NCBI RefSeq assembly: GCF_006517625.1
Contig: NZ_VHQI01000001.1
Coordinates: 440,180 to 504,179, forward strand
Direction: 5' to 3'
Length of the DNA stretch: 64,000 nucleotides
Source of the DNA: Mixta tenebrionis
GTDB lineage: Bacteria; Pseudomonadota; Gammaproteobacteria; Enterobacterales; Enterobacteriaceae
Below are positions 35,633-45,883 of this stretch, one piece after another. The notes beneath the pieces are model-generated. The model saw nothing but the letters and a program-made list of their open reading frames with translations, searched no databases and was not told the DNA's origin. The first letter of the stretch is position 1, and each line of letters opens with the position of its first letter. The position numbers were made by a program, and so were the translations under genes.

Positions 35633-36778
35633 ATGGCACTATCCGTTTTCTGGTTTTTACCCACCCACGGCGACGGTCACTATCTCGGCACGGTGGAAGG
35701 CGCCCGCCCGGTTGACCACGCTTATCTGCAACAGATTGCTCAGGCGGCGGATCGGCTGGGATTCGGCGGCGTGCTGATCCCTACCGGACGTTCCTGCGAA
35801 GACGCCTGGCTGGTTGCCGCCTCGCTGATTCCGGTTACCCAGCGGCTGCGTTTTCTGGTGGCGCTACGCCCCGGCGTGATCTCGCCGACCCAGGCAGCGC
35901 GTCAGGCCGCGACGCTGGATCGGCTCTCCAACGGTCGCGCGCTGTTTAACCTGGTGACCGGCGGCGATCCGGAAGAGCTGGCGGGCGACGGCGTCTTCCT
36001 CGATCACACCGAGCGCTATGCGGAATCCGCCGAGTTTACCCGCATCTGGCGGCGCGTACTGGAAGGGGAAACCGTCGATTATCAGGGCGACTATCTGCAG
36101 GTGCGCGGCGCGCGGCTGATGTTTAAACCGGTACAGCAGCCGCGTCCGCCGCTCTGGTTCGGCGGCTCATCGCCGGTGGCGCAGGATTTAGCGGCAGAAC
36201 AGGTAGATGTCTATCTTACCTGGGGCGAACCGCCAGCCCAGGTCAAAGAGAAAATTGAACAGGTGCGCGCTAAAGCAGCGGCGCAGGGGCGCCGGGTACG
36301 TTTCGGTATTCGCCTGCACGTTATCGTACGCGAAACCAATGCGGAAGCCTGGCAGGCCGCCGATCGACTTATCGCCCACCTTGATGACGCCACTATCGCC
36401 AAAGCGCAGGCGACGCTGGCGCGTACCGATTCTGTCGGTCAGCAGCGTATGGCGGCCTTGCATAACGGGCGCCGCGATCGGCTGGAGATCGGCCCTAACC
36501 TCTGGGCCGGCGTCGGCCTGGTGCGTGGCGGCGCCGGTACGGCGCTGGTTGGCGATGGCCCGACGATAGCGGCGCGGATGCAGGAGTACGCCGATCTCGG
36601 CATCGAGACTTTTATTCTTTCCGGTTATCCCCATCTGGAAGAAGCTTATCGGGTCGGCGAACTGCTATTCCCTCACCTCGATTTGGTGGTGCCTGACGTG
36701 CCCGCGCCGCGCCGCATACCGGCGCATGGCGAAGCGGTGGCGAATGATTTCGCGCCGCAAAAAGTTTCGCAAAGCTGA
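35633..36778 (+). CDS. ssuD: SsuD, FMNH2-dependent alkanesulfonate monooxygenase
   Basis: This 381-residue TIM-barrel enzyme of the bacterial-luciferase family has [15 protein letters not shown] at the N-terminus, [14 protein letters not shown] containing the active-site Cys, and [11 protein letters not shown] and [15 protein letters not shown]. It cleaves C1 and longer alkanesulfonates to aldehyde and sulfite using FMNH2 from SsuE. An AAAGGAG ribosome-binding site precedes the start. The E. coli enzyme also has 381 residues. Confidence 0.97.
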   Translation: MALSVFWFLPTHGDGHYLGTVEGARPVDHAYLQQIAQAADRLGFGGVLIPTGRSCEDAWLVAASLIPVTQRLRFLVALRPGVISPTQAARQAATLDRLSNGRALFNLVTGGDPEELAGDGVFLDHTERYAESAEFTRIWRRVLEGETVDYQGDYLQVRGARLMFKPVQQPRPPLWFGGSSPVAQDLAAEQVDVYLTWGEPPAQVKEKIEQVRAKAAAQGRRVRFGIRLHVIVRETNAEAWQAADRLIAHLDDATIAKAQATLARTDSVGQQRMAALHNGRRDRLEIGPNLWAGVGLVRGGAGTALVGDGPTIAARMQEYADLGIETFILSGYPHLEEAYRVGELLFPHLDLVVPDVPAPRRIPAHGEAVANDFAPQKVSQS

Positions 36779-36789
36779 GGATACGCATC

Positions 36790-37581
36790 ATGAGCAAAGG
36801 CAAATTCAGTTCGCGCCATCCGCTGGTGCCCTGGCTGCTGCCGCTGCTGCTGCTGGCGCTGTGGCAAATCGCGTCGCAAAGCGGATGGCTTTCAACGCGT
36901 ATTCTGCCCGCGCCGCAAAGCGTGGTGTTGACTTTCTGGCGTCTCAGCGCCAGCGGCGAACTGTGGCAGCATCTCGCTATCAGCAGCTGGCGCGCGCTAA
37001 CCGGATTTATTATCGGCGGCACGCTTGGTCTGGCGCTTGGGCTGCTGGCCGGCGCATCGCACTGGGGCGAACGCCTGCTCGATACCTCGGTGCAGATGCT
37101 GCGCAACATCCCACATCTGGCGCTGATTCCGCTGGTGATTTTATGGTTCGGCATTGACGAATCGGCAAAAATTTTCCTGGTGGCGCTTGGCACGCTGTTT
37201 CCCATCTATCTCAATACCTTTCACGGCATCCGCAATGTCGATCGCGGTCTGGTGGAGATGGCGCGCAGCTACGGCCTTTCCGGCTGGCGGCTGTTTAGCC
37301 AGGTGATGCTGCCGGGCGCCCTGCCCTCAATTATGGTGGGCGTGCGTTTTGCGCTTGGCCTGATGTGGCTGACGCTGATCGTGGCGGAAACCATCTCCGC
37401 TAATTCTGGTATTGGCTATCTGGCGATGAACGCGCGCGAGTTTTTACAGACCGATATCGTCGTCGTCGCTATCGTCCTCTATGCGCTGCTGGGCAAGCTG
37501 GCGGACATCAGCGCCGTACTGCTGGAGCGGCTATGGCTGCGCTGGCATCCCGCTTATCAACTGAAGGAGGCCGTAATATGA
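36790..37581 (+). CDS. ssuC: SsuC, alkanesulfonate ABC transporter permease
   Basis: This 263-residue inner-membrane permease has about six helices and the BPD transport signature [26 protein letters not shown], which contains the EAA loop contacting SsuB. It is 11 nt after ssuD and overlaps ssuB by 4 nt (ATGA), so the transporter subunits are translationally coupled. Confidence 0.96.
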   Translation: MSKGKFSSRHPLVPWLLPLLLLALWQIASQSGWLSTRILPAPQSVVLTFWRLSASGELWQHLAISSWRALTGFIIGGTLGLALGLLAGASHWGERLLDTSVQMLRNIPHLALIPLVILWFGIDESAKIFLVALGTLFPIYLNTFHGIRNVDRGLVEMARSYGLSGWRLFSQVMLPGALPSIMVGVRFALGLMWLTLIVAETISANSGIGYLAMNAREFLQTDIVVVAIVLYALLGKLADISAVLLERLWLRWHPAYQLKEAVI

Positions 37582-38357
37582 ACGCTGTTGCAGCGCCGTC
37601 GCGTCTTAACGCCGGCACGCCCGTTGGGCTACAGAATGTCGGTAAGCGCTTTGGCGATCGCGCCATCCTGCAGGGCATCGATTTACACATCCCTTCCGGC
37701 CAGTTTGTGGCGGTGGTAGGACGCAGCGGCTGCGGCAAAAGCACCCTGCTGCGCCTGCTGGCCGGACTGGAAGCGGCCAGCGAAGGGGAGCTGTTGGCCG
37801 GGCAGGCGCCGCTTGCCAGCGCGCAGGAAGAGACGCGCCTGATGTTTCAGGACGCGCGCCTGCTGCCGTGGAAGCGGGTAATCGATAATGTGGGCCTGGG
37901 TTTACGCGGCGACTGGCGCGCCGCTGCCATGCAGGCGCTGGAAGCGGTGAAGCTGGCCGATCGCGCCGGAGAGTGGCCCGCCGCGCTCTCCGGCGGCCAG
38001 CGGCAGCGAGTGGCGCTGGCGCGCGCCCTGATCCACCGCCCCGGCCTGCTGCTGCTGGACGAACCGCTGGGCGCACTGGATGCGCTGACGCGTATAGAGA
38101 TGCAGGCGCTGGTTGAGGAGATCTGGCAGCAGCAAAATTTTACCGTGCTGCTGGTTACGCATGATGTCAGTGAAGCCGTCGCGCTGGCCGATCGGGTGCT
38201 GCTGATTGAGGATGGACGTATCGGGCTGGATTTGACTATCGATCTGCCGCGCCCGCGCCGTCGCGGCTCTGCCCGGCTGGCGGGGCTGGAGGAGCAGGTG
38301 CTGGAACGAGTGATGCGGCGCGCGCCGGCGCCGACGGTGCGTTACGCCGAACGCTGA
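37578..38357 (+). CDS. ssuB: SsuB, alkanesulfonate ABC transporter ATPase
   Basis: This 259-residue ATPase has Walker [10 protein letters not shown] (48-56), the Q loop [11 protein letters not shown], signature LSGGQRQR, Walker [13 protein letters not shown] and the switch LVTHDVSEA. It energises SsuC. I chose the ATG at 37578, preceded by AAGGAGGCC, because it overlaps ssuC as usual. The last codons (Ala-Glu-Arg-stop) are themselves part of a degenerate heptamer repeat that continues downstream. Confidence 0.96.
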   Translation: MNAVAAPSRLNAGTPVGLQNVGKRFGDRAILQGIDLHIPSGQFVAVVGRSGCGKSTLLRLLAGLEAASEGELLAGQAPLASAQEETRLMFQDARLLPWKRVIDNVGLGLRGDWRAAAMQALEAVKLADRAGEWPAALSGGQRQRVALARALIHRPGLLLLDEPLGALDALTRIEMQALVEEIWQQQNFTVLLVTHDVSEAVALADRVLLIEDGRIGLDLTIDLPRPRRRGSARLAGLEEQVLERVMRRAPAPTVRYAER

Positions 38358-38485
38358 ACGCCGAATACAGAACGCAGGATGCGGGATGCGGGATGCGGGA
38401 TGCAGAATGCAGAATGCAGAATGCAGAATGCAGAATGCAGAATGCAGAATGCAGAATGCAGAATGCAGAATGCAGAATGCAGAAT
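38346..38485. repeat. heptanucleotide microsatellite starting inside the ssuB 3' end
   Basis: Twenty in-phase 7-bp units can be read: GCCGAAC, GCTGAAC (which contains the ssuB stop), GCCGAAT, ACAGAAC, GCAGGAT, three GCGGGAT, then twelve perfect GCAGAAT (38402-38485). A further GCAGGAA follows before the pattern ends. The array is degenerate on the ssuB side and homogeneous on the pepN side. It lies between two converging gene ends. Confidence 0.97.
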
Positions 38486-38498
38486 GCAGGAAAGAATA

Positions 38499-38526
38499 AA
38501 GCCAGAGGCGACAACCTCTGGCTTTT
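38499..38526. terminator. terminator between ssuB and pepN
   Basis: A 10-bp perfect stem, AAGCCAGAGG/CCTCTGGCTT, with a CGACAA loop and TTTT on the plus side lies just beyond the heptamer array. Confidence 0.8.
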
Positions 38527-38603
38527 CGTCGATAAGTTATCGTTTTTTAGATTAACAAATCAATCAACCTTTATCCGCAGATTACCGGCTAAAGATTCCT
38601 TCC

Positions 38604-41219
38604 TCAGGCGCTTAATGCCTTACTGATTTTTTCATACAGATCGCCAGAGAGTTTTTCCAGCCCCTGTAACTCTTCCAGCGCCTCGCGCATCATCCGCTGG
38701 CGATCGGCATCATAGCGTTTCAGGCGGATCAGCGGCTCGATCATCCGTGCCGCAACCTGTGGGTTACGGCGGTTAAGATCGGTCAGCATCTCCACCAGGA
38801 AACGGTAGCCGCTGCCATCTTTCGCATGGAAAGCCGCCGGGTTCGCCGAGGCGAAAGCGCCGATTAATGAACGGATACGGTTCGGGTTGCTCATGCTGAA
38901 GGAGCGATGCTGGAGCAGTTCGCGCACGCGCGTCAGCACGTCCGGCGCCGGACTGGTGGCCTGTAGCGTAAACCACTTATCCATCACCAGCCCATCCTGA
39001 TGCCAGCGCTCATCCCAGGCGCGCAGCATCTCATCGCGGCAATCCAGCTGCGCCATGACCGCCGCCGTCAGCGCCGCCAGCGCATCGGTCATATTATTCG
39101 CCTGCTGATATTGCGCCTGCACCAGGCGGCTGGCCTGCTCCGCATCGCCCAACGCCAGATAGCTCAGACAGACGTTTTTCAACGCGCGTTTGCCGATATC
39201 GCTATGCTCAACGCGGTACGTCGGCGTCTGATAAGCGCGATAAACCGCCAGCCACTCGTCAGCCAGCTCCACCGCGAGGGTGCGCATTAATGCGTCACGC
39301 ACGGCGGCATTGGCTTCCGGATCGATAATATCAAACAGGGCGGCAATCTCGTTCTCGCCCGGCAGGGTCAGGATCAGCGCCATCAGCGCCGGATCGCTGT
39401 GCTCATCCAGCAGCACCGCGCGGAACGCATCGGCCACATGCAGCGGCAGCGACAGCGGCTGCCCCTGCTGATAGCGCGCCACGTTAAGCTTAATATGGGT
39501 AGCCAGCAGGCTTTGCGCCGCATCCCAGCGCGAAAAATCGTTGCGCGCATGGCGCATCAGGAAAGTCAGCTGCGCATCGCTCCAGCTGTAGTCAAGCTTG
39601 ACCGGCGCGGAAAACTCGCGCAGCAGCGACGGCACCGGCTGCTGGGGCACATTATCGAAAATAAAGGTCTGGAACTCTTCCGTCACGTTCAGCACATGAT
39701 GCACCGGCTGGCCGTTGTGCTGCAGCGCAATCGGTTCGCCTTTATCGTCATAGAGTTCAATATCAAGCGGGATATGCAGCGGCAGCTTTTCATGCTGATC
39801 GGCGGTAGGCGGCGTAAACTGGGTAACGTGCAGAGTATACTGCGCCAGCTCCGGATTATAGTCGTCGCGTACCGTCAGCACCGGCGTGCCGGACTGGCTG
39901 TACCAGCGGCGGAACTGGGTTAAATCGATATGCGAGGCATCCTCCATCGCCTGCACGAAATCGTCGCAGGTAGCGGCGCTGCCGTCATGACGCTGGAAAT
40001 AAAGCTGCATCCCCTTCTGGAAATTTTCTTCGCCCAGCAGCGTATGCATCATGCGGATCACTTCCGATCCCTTCTCATATACCGTCAGGGTATAAAAGTT
40101 ATTCATCTCGATAACGCGATCGGGACGGATCGGGTGGGCCATCGGGCTGGCATCTTCCGCAAACTGCGCGCCGCGCATAACGCGCACGTTATCGATGCGG
40201 TTAACCGCACGCGAGCCGAGATCGGAACTGAACTCCTGATCGCGGAATACCGTCAGTCCTTCTTTCAGACTGAGCTGGAACCAGTCGCGACAGGTTACGC
40301 GGTTGCCGGTCCAGTTATGAAAATATTCGTGGCCGATAACCGCTTCAATACCGAGATAATCTTTATCGGTGGCGGTTTCCGCCTTCGCCAGCACATATTT
40401 AGAGTTAAAGATATTTAAACCTTTATTCTCCATCGCGCCCATATTGAAGAAATCCACCGCGACGATCATAAAGATGTCGAGATCGTATTCCAGGCCGAAG
40501 CGCTCTTCGTCCCACTTCATACTGTTTTTCAGCGAGGTCATCGCCCAGTCGGCCCGATCGAGATTGCCGCGGTCGACATAGATTTCCAGCGCCACGTTAC
40601 GCCCGGAGCGGGTGGTGAAGCTATCGCGCAGCACGTCGAAATCGCCGGCCACCAGCGCAAACAGATAGCAGGGTTTCGGGAACGGATCCTGCCACTTGAT
40701 CCAGTGGCGTCCGTCATCCGTCTCTCCGGCGTCGATACGGTTGCCGTTAGAGAGCAGGAACGGATAGCGCGCGCGATCGGCGATCAGCGTCGTGGTAAAG
40801 CGGGCCAGCACGTCGGGGCGGTCCAGATACCAGGTAATATGACGAAAACCTTCCGCCTCGCACTGGGTGCAGAGCGCATCGCCGGACTGATAAAGCCCTT
40901 CCAGCGCGGTATTAGCGTCGGGATGAATATCATTGACGATCGTCAGCGTAAAATTTTCCGGCAAATTGTTGAGCAGCAGCGCGCCCTCTTCCAGCTGATA
41001 ATCCTGCCACGGACGTTCATCCACCAGCAGCGAAACCAGCGTTAAATCGCCGCCATCAAGACGCAGCGCGGCCTGAGCGTCACCAAGGCGTTTTACTTTG
41101 CTCACCGCCGTCACCCGCGTCGTGCCGGCGTCGAGATTAAAGGTCAGATCGATATCGGTAATGGTGTAATCGGGCGCACGGTAGTCATGGCGGTACTTCA
41201 CTTGCGGCTGTTGCGTCAT
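38604..41219 (-). CDS. pepN: PepN, aminopeptidase N (M1)
   Basis: This 871-residue zinc aminopeptidase (870 in E. coli) is the main cytoplasmic aminopeptidase. GAMEN lies at 261-265, and the zinc site HEYFH at 297-301 with Glu320 in KEGLTVF. The N-terminal beta domain, catalytic domain and long helical C-terminal domain are all present. It is divergent from pncB, with about 250 nt between. Confidence 0.97.
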   Translation of the reverse strand: MTQQPQVKYRHDYRAPDYTITDIDLTFNLDAGTTRVTAVSKVKRLGDAQAALRLDGGDLTLVSLLVDERPWQDYQLEEGALLLNNLPENFTLTIVNDIHPDANTALEGLYQSGDALCTQCEAEGFRHITWYLDRPDVLARFTTTLIADRARYPFLLSNGNRIDAGETDDGRHWIKWQDPFPKPCYLFALVAGDFDVLRDSFTTRSGRNVALEIYVDRGNLDRADWAMTSLKNSMKWDEERFGLEYDLDIFMIVAVDFFNMGAMENKGLNIFNSKYVLAKAETATDKDYLGIEAVIGHEYFHNWTGNRVTCRDWFQLSLKEGLTVFRDQEFSSDLGSRAVNRIDNVRVMRGAQFAEDASPMAHPIRPDRVIEMNNFYTLTVYEKGSEVIRMMHTLLGEENFQKGMQLYFQRHDGSAATCDDFVQAMEDASHIDLTQFRRWYSQSGTPVLTVRDDYNPELAQYTLHVTQFTPPTADQHEKLPLHIPLDIELYDDKGEPIALQHNGQPVHHVLNVTEEFQTFIFDNVPQQPVPSLLREFSAPVKLDYSWSDAQLTFLMRHARNDFSRWDAAQSLLATHIKLNVARYQQGQPLSLPLHVADAFRAVLLDEHSDPALMALILTLPGENEIAALFDIIDPEANAAVRDALMRTLAVELADEWLAVYRAYQTPTYRVEHSDIGKRALKNVCLSYLALGDAEQASRLVQAQYQQANNMTDALAALTAAVMAQLDCRDEMLRAWDERWHQDGLVMDKWFTLQATSPAPDVLTRVRELLQHRSFSMSNPNRIRSLIGAFASANPAAFHAKDGSGYRFLVEMLTDLNRRNPQVAARMIEPLIRLKRYDADRQRMMREALEELQGLEKLSGDLYEKISKALSA

Positions 41220-41470
41220 ACATTCTTCTCGCGTCTACAATGGTTTAACCGCTAAGTCTATTCTGGTTGCGTCCTGCTTGCCACGTCGGAACGGCGCTTT
41301 TCGCAGTTAATGCTACATACCTTTCGCCGCCCTGTATTTATCCTCGACCTTTGCCCCGGTTTTATGCTGTGATCGGCTTCTATTAATCTGTTAGCAGGTT
41401 ATACTTTTCGTCCTGAAGATCTGTTTACACCCACGGAAACGCCCCGCGCGAGAGGATGCTGAAACGCACC

Positions 41471-42676
41471 ATGACACGATACGCTTCCCCAATTTTAACC
41501 ACGATGCTTGATACCGATGCTTATAAGCTTCATATGCAGCAGGCTGTTTTTCATCGCTATCGCAACGTGACCGTTACCGCAGAGTTCCGTTGCCGGGGCG
41601 ACGATCTGTTAGGTATCTATGCCGATGAGATTCGCGCTGAGATTGCTCACATGCAGCATCTGGCGCTGAACGCAGAGGAGTATGCTTATCTGGCGAGCCG
41701 TCCTTTCTTTAAGCAGGATTATCTCGACTGGCTGAAAACGTTTCGCTATAACCCTGACCAGGTGCGGGTCCGCAACCATGGCGGCAAGCTGGATATCCGC
41801 ATCAGCGGCCCGTGGCGCGAAGTGATTATGTGGGAAGTACCGCTGCTGGCGCTGATCAGCGAAGTGGTTCACCGCCACCGCTCGCCGCAGGCGACGCCGG
41901 CAATGGCGGTTGAACGCCTGCAGGAGAAAATCAGCGATTTCAGGGAGCGCACCCAGGGGCTCGATCTTACCCGCTTCAGCCTGATGGATTTCGGCACCCG
42001 ACGCCGCTTCTCCCGCGACGTACAGTTCGCCATCGTCAGCACCCTGCAAAGCGATTTCCCGTGGCTGGTGGGGTCGAGCAACTACGATATCGCCCGCCGG
42101 TTAGCCATCACGCCGGTCGGCACCCAAGCGCATGAGTGGTTTCAGGCGCACCAGCAAATCAGTCCGGTGCTCGCCAACAGCCAGCGCGCGGCGCTGCAGG
42201 CCTGGCTGGATGAGTATGACGATAAGCTGGGCATCGCCCTGACCGACTGCATCACTATGGATGCCTTTCTGCGCGATTTCGGCCCTGGCTTCGCCAACCG
42301 TTATCAGGGGCTGCGTCATGACTCCGGCGATCCGGTGGAATGGGGCGAAAAAGCGCTGGCGCACTATCAAAAGCTGGCGATCGATCCGCAAAGCAAAACG
42401 CTGGTCTTCTCCGATAATCTTGATTTCAACAAAGCTATCGACCTTTACCGGCACTTTGGTCAGCGTACCAATGTTGTGTTCGGCATCGGCACCCGTTTAA
42501 CTTGTGATATCCCTCAGGTTAAGCCGCTGAACATTGTCATTAAGCTGGTGGAGTGCAACGGCAAGCCGGTAGCCAAGCTTTCTGACAGTCCGGGAAAAAC
42601 TATTTGTCAGGACAAAGCCTTTGTCCGCGCCCTCCGTAAAGCCTTCGATTTGCCGCTGGTAAAAAAAGCCAGCTAA
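41471..42676 (+). CDS. pncB: PncB, nicotinate phosphoribosyltransferase
   Basis: This 401-residue enzyme (400 in E. coli) makes nicotinate mononucleotide from nicotinate and PRPP in NAD salvage. Conserved blocks include [33 protein letters not shown] and VFSDNLD. I chose the ATG at 41471 (MTRYASP, matching E. coli MTQFASP); an in-frame ATG at 41456 adds five residues and has AGAGG abutting it, so the start is slightly uncertain. A TGTTTA at 41422 could be half of a NadR operator, but the second half is not evident. Confidence 0.95.
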   Translation: MTRYASPILTTMLDTDAYKLHMQQAVFHRYRNVTVTAEFRCRGDDLLGIYADEIRAEIAHMQHLALNAEEYAYLASRPFFKQDYLDWLKTFRYNPDQVRVRNHGGKLDIRISGPWREVIMWEVPLLALISEVVHRHRSPQATPAMAVERLQEKISDFRERTQGLDLTRFSLMDFGTRRRFSRDVQFAIVSTLQSDFPWLVGSSNYDIARRLAITPVGTQAHEWFQAHQQISPVLANSQRAALQAWLDEYDDKLGIALTDCITMDAFLRDFGPGFANRYQGLRHDSGDPVEWGEKALAHYQKLAIDPQSKTLVFSDNLDFNKAIDLYRHFGQRTNVVFGIGTRLTCDIPQVKPLNIVIKLVECNGKPVAKLSDSPGKTICQDKAFVRALRKAFDLPLVKKAS

Positions 42677-42871
42677 CCCGTCGCGCCGGCACGATTTTTC
42701 GCTGTGCTGGCGCGACTGCCCCTCGCTCCGATCGCATAATTCGCGAAATAACAACAAAACTCCGCCCTGTCGATGATTTCTGCTTGTGTCCTGACGGACG
42801 GCAAGTAACATAGATTAGCCCTGCTTTCGGGGTTAACCCGTTTATTTTCGAACTAATAAAGAGAGAACTTT

Positions 42872-44272
42872 ATGAGCGTAGTGCCTGTAGCGGACGTACT
42901 GCTCGGCCAGGTTGCGGTAGGCAGCGATGTCACCGTACGCGGTTGGGTGCGTACCCGAAGAGATTCAAAAGCCGGTATTTCCTTTGTCGCCGTGTATGAC
43001 GGCTCCTGCTTTAATCCCGTTCAGGCTGTCGTCAATAATTCTCTGCCTAATTACCAGAGCGAAGTGCTGCGTTTAACTACCGGTTGTTCCGTTATTGTCA
43101 CGGGCAAAGTGGTTGAATCTCCGGGTCAGGGACAGAGTTTTGAGATTCAGGCGACGGCAATTGAAGTGGTAGGCTGGGTGGAAGATCCCGATACCTATCC
43201 GATGGCGGCAAAACGTCACAGCATCGAATATCTGCGTGAGGTCGCCCATCTGCGTCCGCGCACCAACCTGATCGGCGCCGTCGCGCGCGTTCGCCATACG
43301 CTGGCTCAGGCGCTGCACCGCTTTTTCCATGAAAACGGCTATTTCTGGGTTTCCACCCCGCTAATTACCGCCTCCGATACCGAAGGCGCCGGCGAGATGT
43401 TCCGCGTATCTACGTTGGATCTGGAAAACCTGCCGCGCGATGCGCAGGGCAAAGTGGATTTTAATGAAGATTTCTTCGGCAGAGAGGCGTTCCTGACGGT
43501 ATCGGGTCAGCTGAACGGCGAAACCTACGCCTGCGCCCTGTCGAAAATCTATACTTTCGGCCCGACTTTCCGCGCGGAAAACTCTAATACCAGCCGCCAC
43601 CTGGCGGAATTCTGGATGCTGGAGCCGGAGATCGCCTTCGCCTCGCTGGATGATGCCGCCAATCTGGCGGAAGCGATGCTGAAGTATGTCTTTAAGGCCG
43701 TGCTGGAAGAGCGTGCGGACGATATGGCGTTCTTTGCCGAACGCGTAGACAAAGAAGCGATTACTCGCCTGGAAAAATTTGTTACGGCCGATTTTGCCCA
43801 GGTAGATTATACCGACGCGATCGACATTCTGCTGGCCAGCGGCCAGAACTTCGAAAACCCGGTGACATGGGGCATCGATCTCTCTTCCGAACATGAACGC
43901 TACCTGGCGGAGAAACATTTCCAGGCGCCGGTGGTGGTCAAAAACTATCCGAAAGATATTAAAGCGTTTTACATGCGTCTTAACGACGACGGTAAAACCG
44001 TGGCGGCGATGGATGTTCTCGCGCCCGGCATCGGCGAAATCATCGGCGGATCGCAGCGTGAGGAGCGCCTTGAGGTGCTGGATCAGCGCCTGAATGAAAT
44101 GGGCCTCAATAAAGAAGATTACTGGTGGTATCGTGACCTGCGCCGTTACGGCACCGTGCCGCATTCTGGTTTCGGCTTAGGGTTTGAACGTTTAATCGCC
44201 TATGTTACCGGCGTACAGAATGTCAGGGACGTAATCCCCTTCCCGCGCACGCCTCGCAACGCCACTTTCTAA
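42872..44272 (+). CDS. asnS: AsnS, asparaginyl-tRNA synthetase
   Basis: This 466-residue class II synthetase is the same length as in E. coli. The N-terminal OB-fold anticodon domain (about 1-110; [14 protein letters not shown]) is followed by the catalytic core with motif 2 ([15 protein letters not shown]) and motif 3 ([12 protein letters not shown]). It charges tRNA-Asn. An AAAGAGAGAAC ribosome-binding region precedes the start. It is monocistronic, with a strong terminator, then ompF. Confidence 0.98.
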   Translation: MSVVPVADVLLGQVAVGSDVTVRGWVRTRRDSKAGISFVAVYDGSCFNPVQAVVNNSLPNYQSEVLRLTTGCSVIVTGKVVESPGQGQSFEIQATAIEVVGWVEDPDTYPMAAKRHSIEYLREVAHLRPRTNLIGAVARVRHTLAQALHRFFHENGYFWVSTPLITASDTEGAGEMFRVSTLDLENLPRDAQGKVDFNEDFFGREAFLTVSGQLNGETYACALSKIYTFGPTFRAENSNTSRHLAEFWMLEPEIAFASLDDAANLAEAMLKYVFKAVLEERADDMAFFAERVDKEAITRLEKFVTADFAQVDYTDAIDILLASGQNFENPVTWGIDLSSEHERYLAEKHFQAPVVVKNYPKDIKAFYMRLNDDGKTVAAMDVLAPGIGEIIGGSQREERLEVLDQRLNEMGLNKEDYWWYRDLRRYGTVPHSGFGLGFERLIAYVTGVQNVRDVIPFPRTPRNATF

Positions 44273-44309
44273 AATTCGACATTAAATATAAGAAATTCAT
44301 ATATCTACA

Positions 44310-44337
44310 AAGGCTGACTACGTCAGCCTTTTTTTAT
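44310..44337 (+). terminator. asnS terminator
   Basis: A 9-bp perfect stem, AAGGCTGAC/GTCAGCCTT, with a TAC loop is followed by a run of T residues. Confidence 0.95.
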
Positions 44338-44340
44338 TTT

Positions 44341-44573
44341 TTTAAATTTTGAGTTCTCTCACAAAGTTCCCTGATTTTTACATTTTGTAATACATATTTT
44401 CTTCTTGAAACTACTATTAGGGTTTAGTAGCATTTTCGGGGTAGAATTACCTGGCTGTGAATGGAAAGATGCCAGCAGACACAGGAAGACACCAAACTCT
44501 GATCAGGTATTTTGTAAAGAATTCTTGACGGCAGTGGCAGGTGTCCAAATAACTCCGATGAGGGTAATAAAAA
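44341..44573 (+). promoter_or_regulatory. ompF control region: OmpR sites, promoter and MicF-target leader
   Basis: No gene lies in the ~300 bp between asnS and ompF. TTTTTACATTTTGTAATACA (from 44375) resembles the OmpR F1 box of E. coli ompF, followed by TTTTCTTCTTGAAAC as in F2/F3. Further down, GAATGGAAAGATGCC, AGACACCAAACTCT, GACGGCAGTGGCAGGTGTC and GATGAGGGTAATAA are near-identical to the E. coli leader (recalled). This includes the ribosome-binding segment paired by the sRNA MicF. Osmoregulation by EnvZ-OmpR and MicF is therefore likely. Confidence 0.8.
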
Positions 44574-45695
44574 ATGATGAAGCGCAATATTCTGGCAGTG
44601 GTTATCCCCGCTCTGTTAGCTGCCGGAGCAGCAAATGCGGCCGAAATCTATAATAAAAACGGCAACAAACTGGACCTGTACGGCAAAGCTGTAGGTCTGC
44701 ATTACTTCTCTGATAACGACGGCTACGCCAGCGATGGCGATAAGAGCTATGTTCGCTTCGGTTTTAAAGGCGAAACTCAGATTAACGACCAGCTGACCGG
44801 TTACGGCCAGTGGGAATACAACGTACAGGCTAACCGCTCTGAAGGCGGCAACGACGTTCAGGAAGGCAACAAAACCCGTCTGGGCTTTGCCGGTCTGAAA
44901 TTCGCTAACTACGGTTCATTTGATTACGGCCGTAACTATGGCGTCGTTTACGATGCAATGGGCTGGACCGATATGCTGCCGGAATTCGGTGGCGATTCCG
45001 CTTACTCAGATAACTTCTTCGTAGGCCGCAGCAATGGCCTGGCAACCTACCGTAATACCGACTTCTTCGGCCTGGTTGAAGGCTGGAACTTCGCGTTACA
45101 GTATCAGGGTAAAAACGACGATGGCGTAAACGCTAACAGCCGCGGCATTCAGCAGGCTAACGGCGACGGCTACGCAATCTCTACCACCTATACCTCACCG
45201 ATCGGCCTCGGCTTCGCCGCTGGCTACGGTTCTGGCGACCGTACCAACGGCCAGCAGAACTCTTACTTCGGTAATGGCGGTGAGCGTGCTGAGCAGTGGG
45301 CTGCAGCGGTGAAATACGACGCCAACAATATCTACCTGGCGGCAATGTATAGCGAAGCTCGCAACGCAACCTTCATTGAAGACAAAACTTCCGGTAACCT
45401 GACTTCCGGTAACGTTGGCTTCGCGAACAAAACTCAGCAGCTGGAACTGGTTGCGCAGTATCAGTTCGACTTCGGTCTGCGTCCGTCCGTGGCATACGTA
45501 CAGTCCAAAGCGAAAGATGTTGAAGGCATCGGCGATGTGGATCTGGTTAAATACTTTGAAGTGGGCGCAACCTACTACTTCAACAAAAACATGTCCACCT
45601 ACGTTGACTACATCATCAACCAGATTGATGACAACAACCGTCTGGGCCTCGGCTCTGGCGACACCGTTGCACTGGGCCTGGTTTACCAGTTCTAA
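44574..45695 (+). CDS. ompF: OmpF-type general porin
   Basis: This 373-residue precursor has a signal peptide at 1-22 (MMKRNILAV...AANA). It is a 16-stranded trimeric porin: [19 protein letters not shown] at the mature N-terminus, the constriction loop L3 region ([10 protein letters not shown]), and terminal LGLVYQF with the C-terminal Phe needed for BAM assembly. Gene order asnS-ompF-aspC and the leader identify it as OmpF rather than OmpC or PhoE. It is longer than E. coli OmpF (362), mainly in external loops. Confidence 0.96.
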   Translation: MMKRNILAVVIPALLAAGAANAAEIYNKNGNKLDLYGKAVGLHYFSDNDGYASDGDKSYVRFGFKGETQINDQLTGYGQWEYNVQANRSEGGNDVQEGNKTRLGFAGLKFANYGSFDYGRNYGVVYDAMGWTDMLPEFGGDSAYSDNFFVGRSNGLATYRNTDFFGLVEGWNFALQYQGKNDDGVNANSRGIQQANGDGYAISTTYTSPIGLGFAAGYGSGDRTNGQQNSYFGNGGERAEQWAAAVKYDANNIYLAAMYSEARNATFIEDKTSGNLTSGNVGFANKTQQLELVAQYQFDFGLRPSVAYVQSKAKDVEGIGDVDLVKYFEVGATYYFNKNMSTYVDYIINQIDDNNRLGLGSGDTVALGLVYQF

Positions 45696-45738
45696 GTTAG
45701 CGTAATAACGGGCGCGTTGACTCCGCCCGGCATAAATA

Positions 45739-45762
45739 ACGGGGCCTCTGGCCCCGTTTTTA
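45739..45762 (+). terminator. ompF terminator
   Basis: A CGGGGCC/GGCCCCG stem with a TCT loop is followed by TTTTTATTT. Confidence 0.9.
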
Positions 45763-45883
45763 TTTCTTCTGTTTTAAAGCTGAATTTACCCCTTACTTTT
45801 TCTCGCAAACGGTTGGCATTTAATCTTTCTGGCGTTAACCTGAAGCCTCTTTTCGCTTTTTTCGAAGCTTACGGACCTCTCAT

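Noticed and set aside
38236-38514. Open frame on the minus strand with a repeated seven-residue pattern (and a similar one on the plus strand from 38393)
   Set aside because: It is the translation of the heptamer microsatellite. A 7-bp repeat without stops is open in several frames; no ribosome-binding site or conserved segment supports a protein.
41422-41440. TGTTTA near pncB as a NadR operator
   Set aside because: Only one half of the expected TGTTTA-N6-TAAACA palindrome is present.
43361-44164. A 267-codon ORF antisense to asnS
   Set aside because: It is antisense to an essential, highly conserved synthetase and has no family resemblance.
44405-44653. An 82-codon ORF across the ompF leader
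   Set aside because: It runs through the OmpR/MicF control region and into ompF in another frame, and has no good ribosome-binding site.
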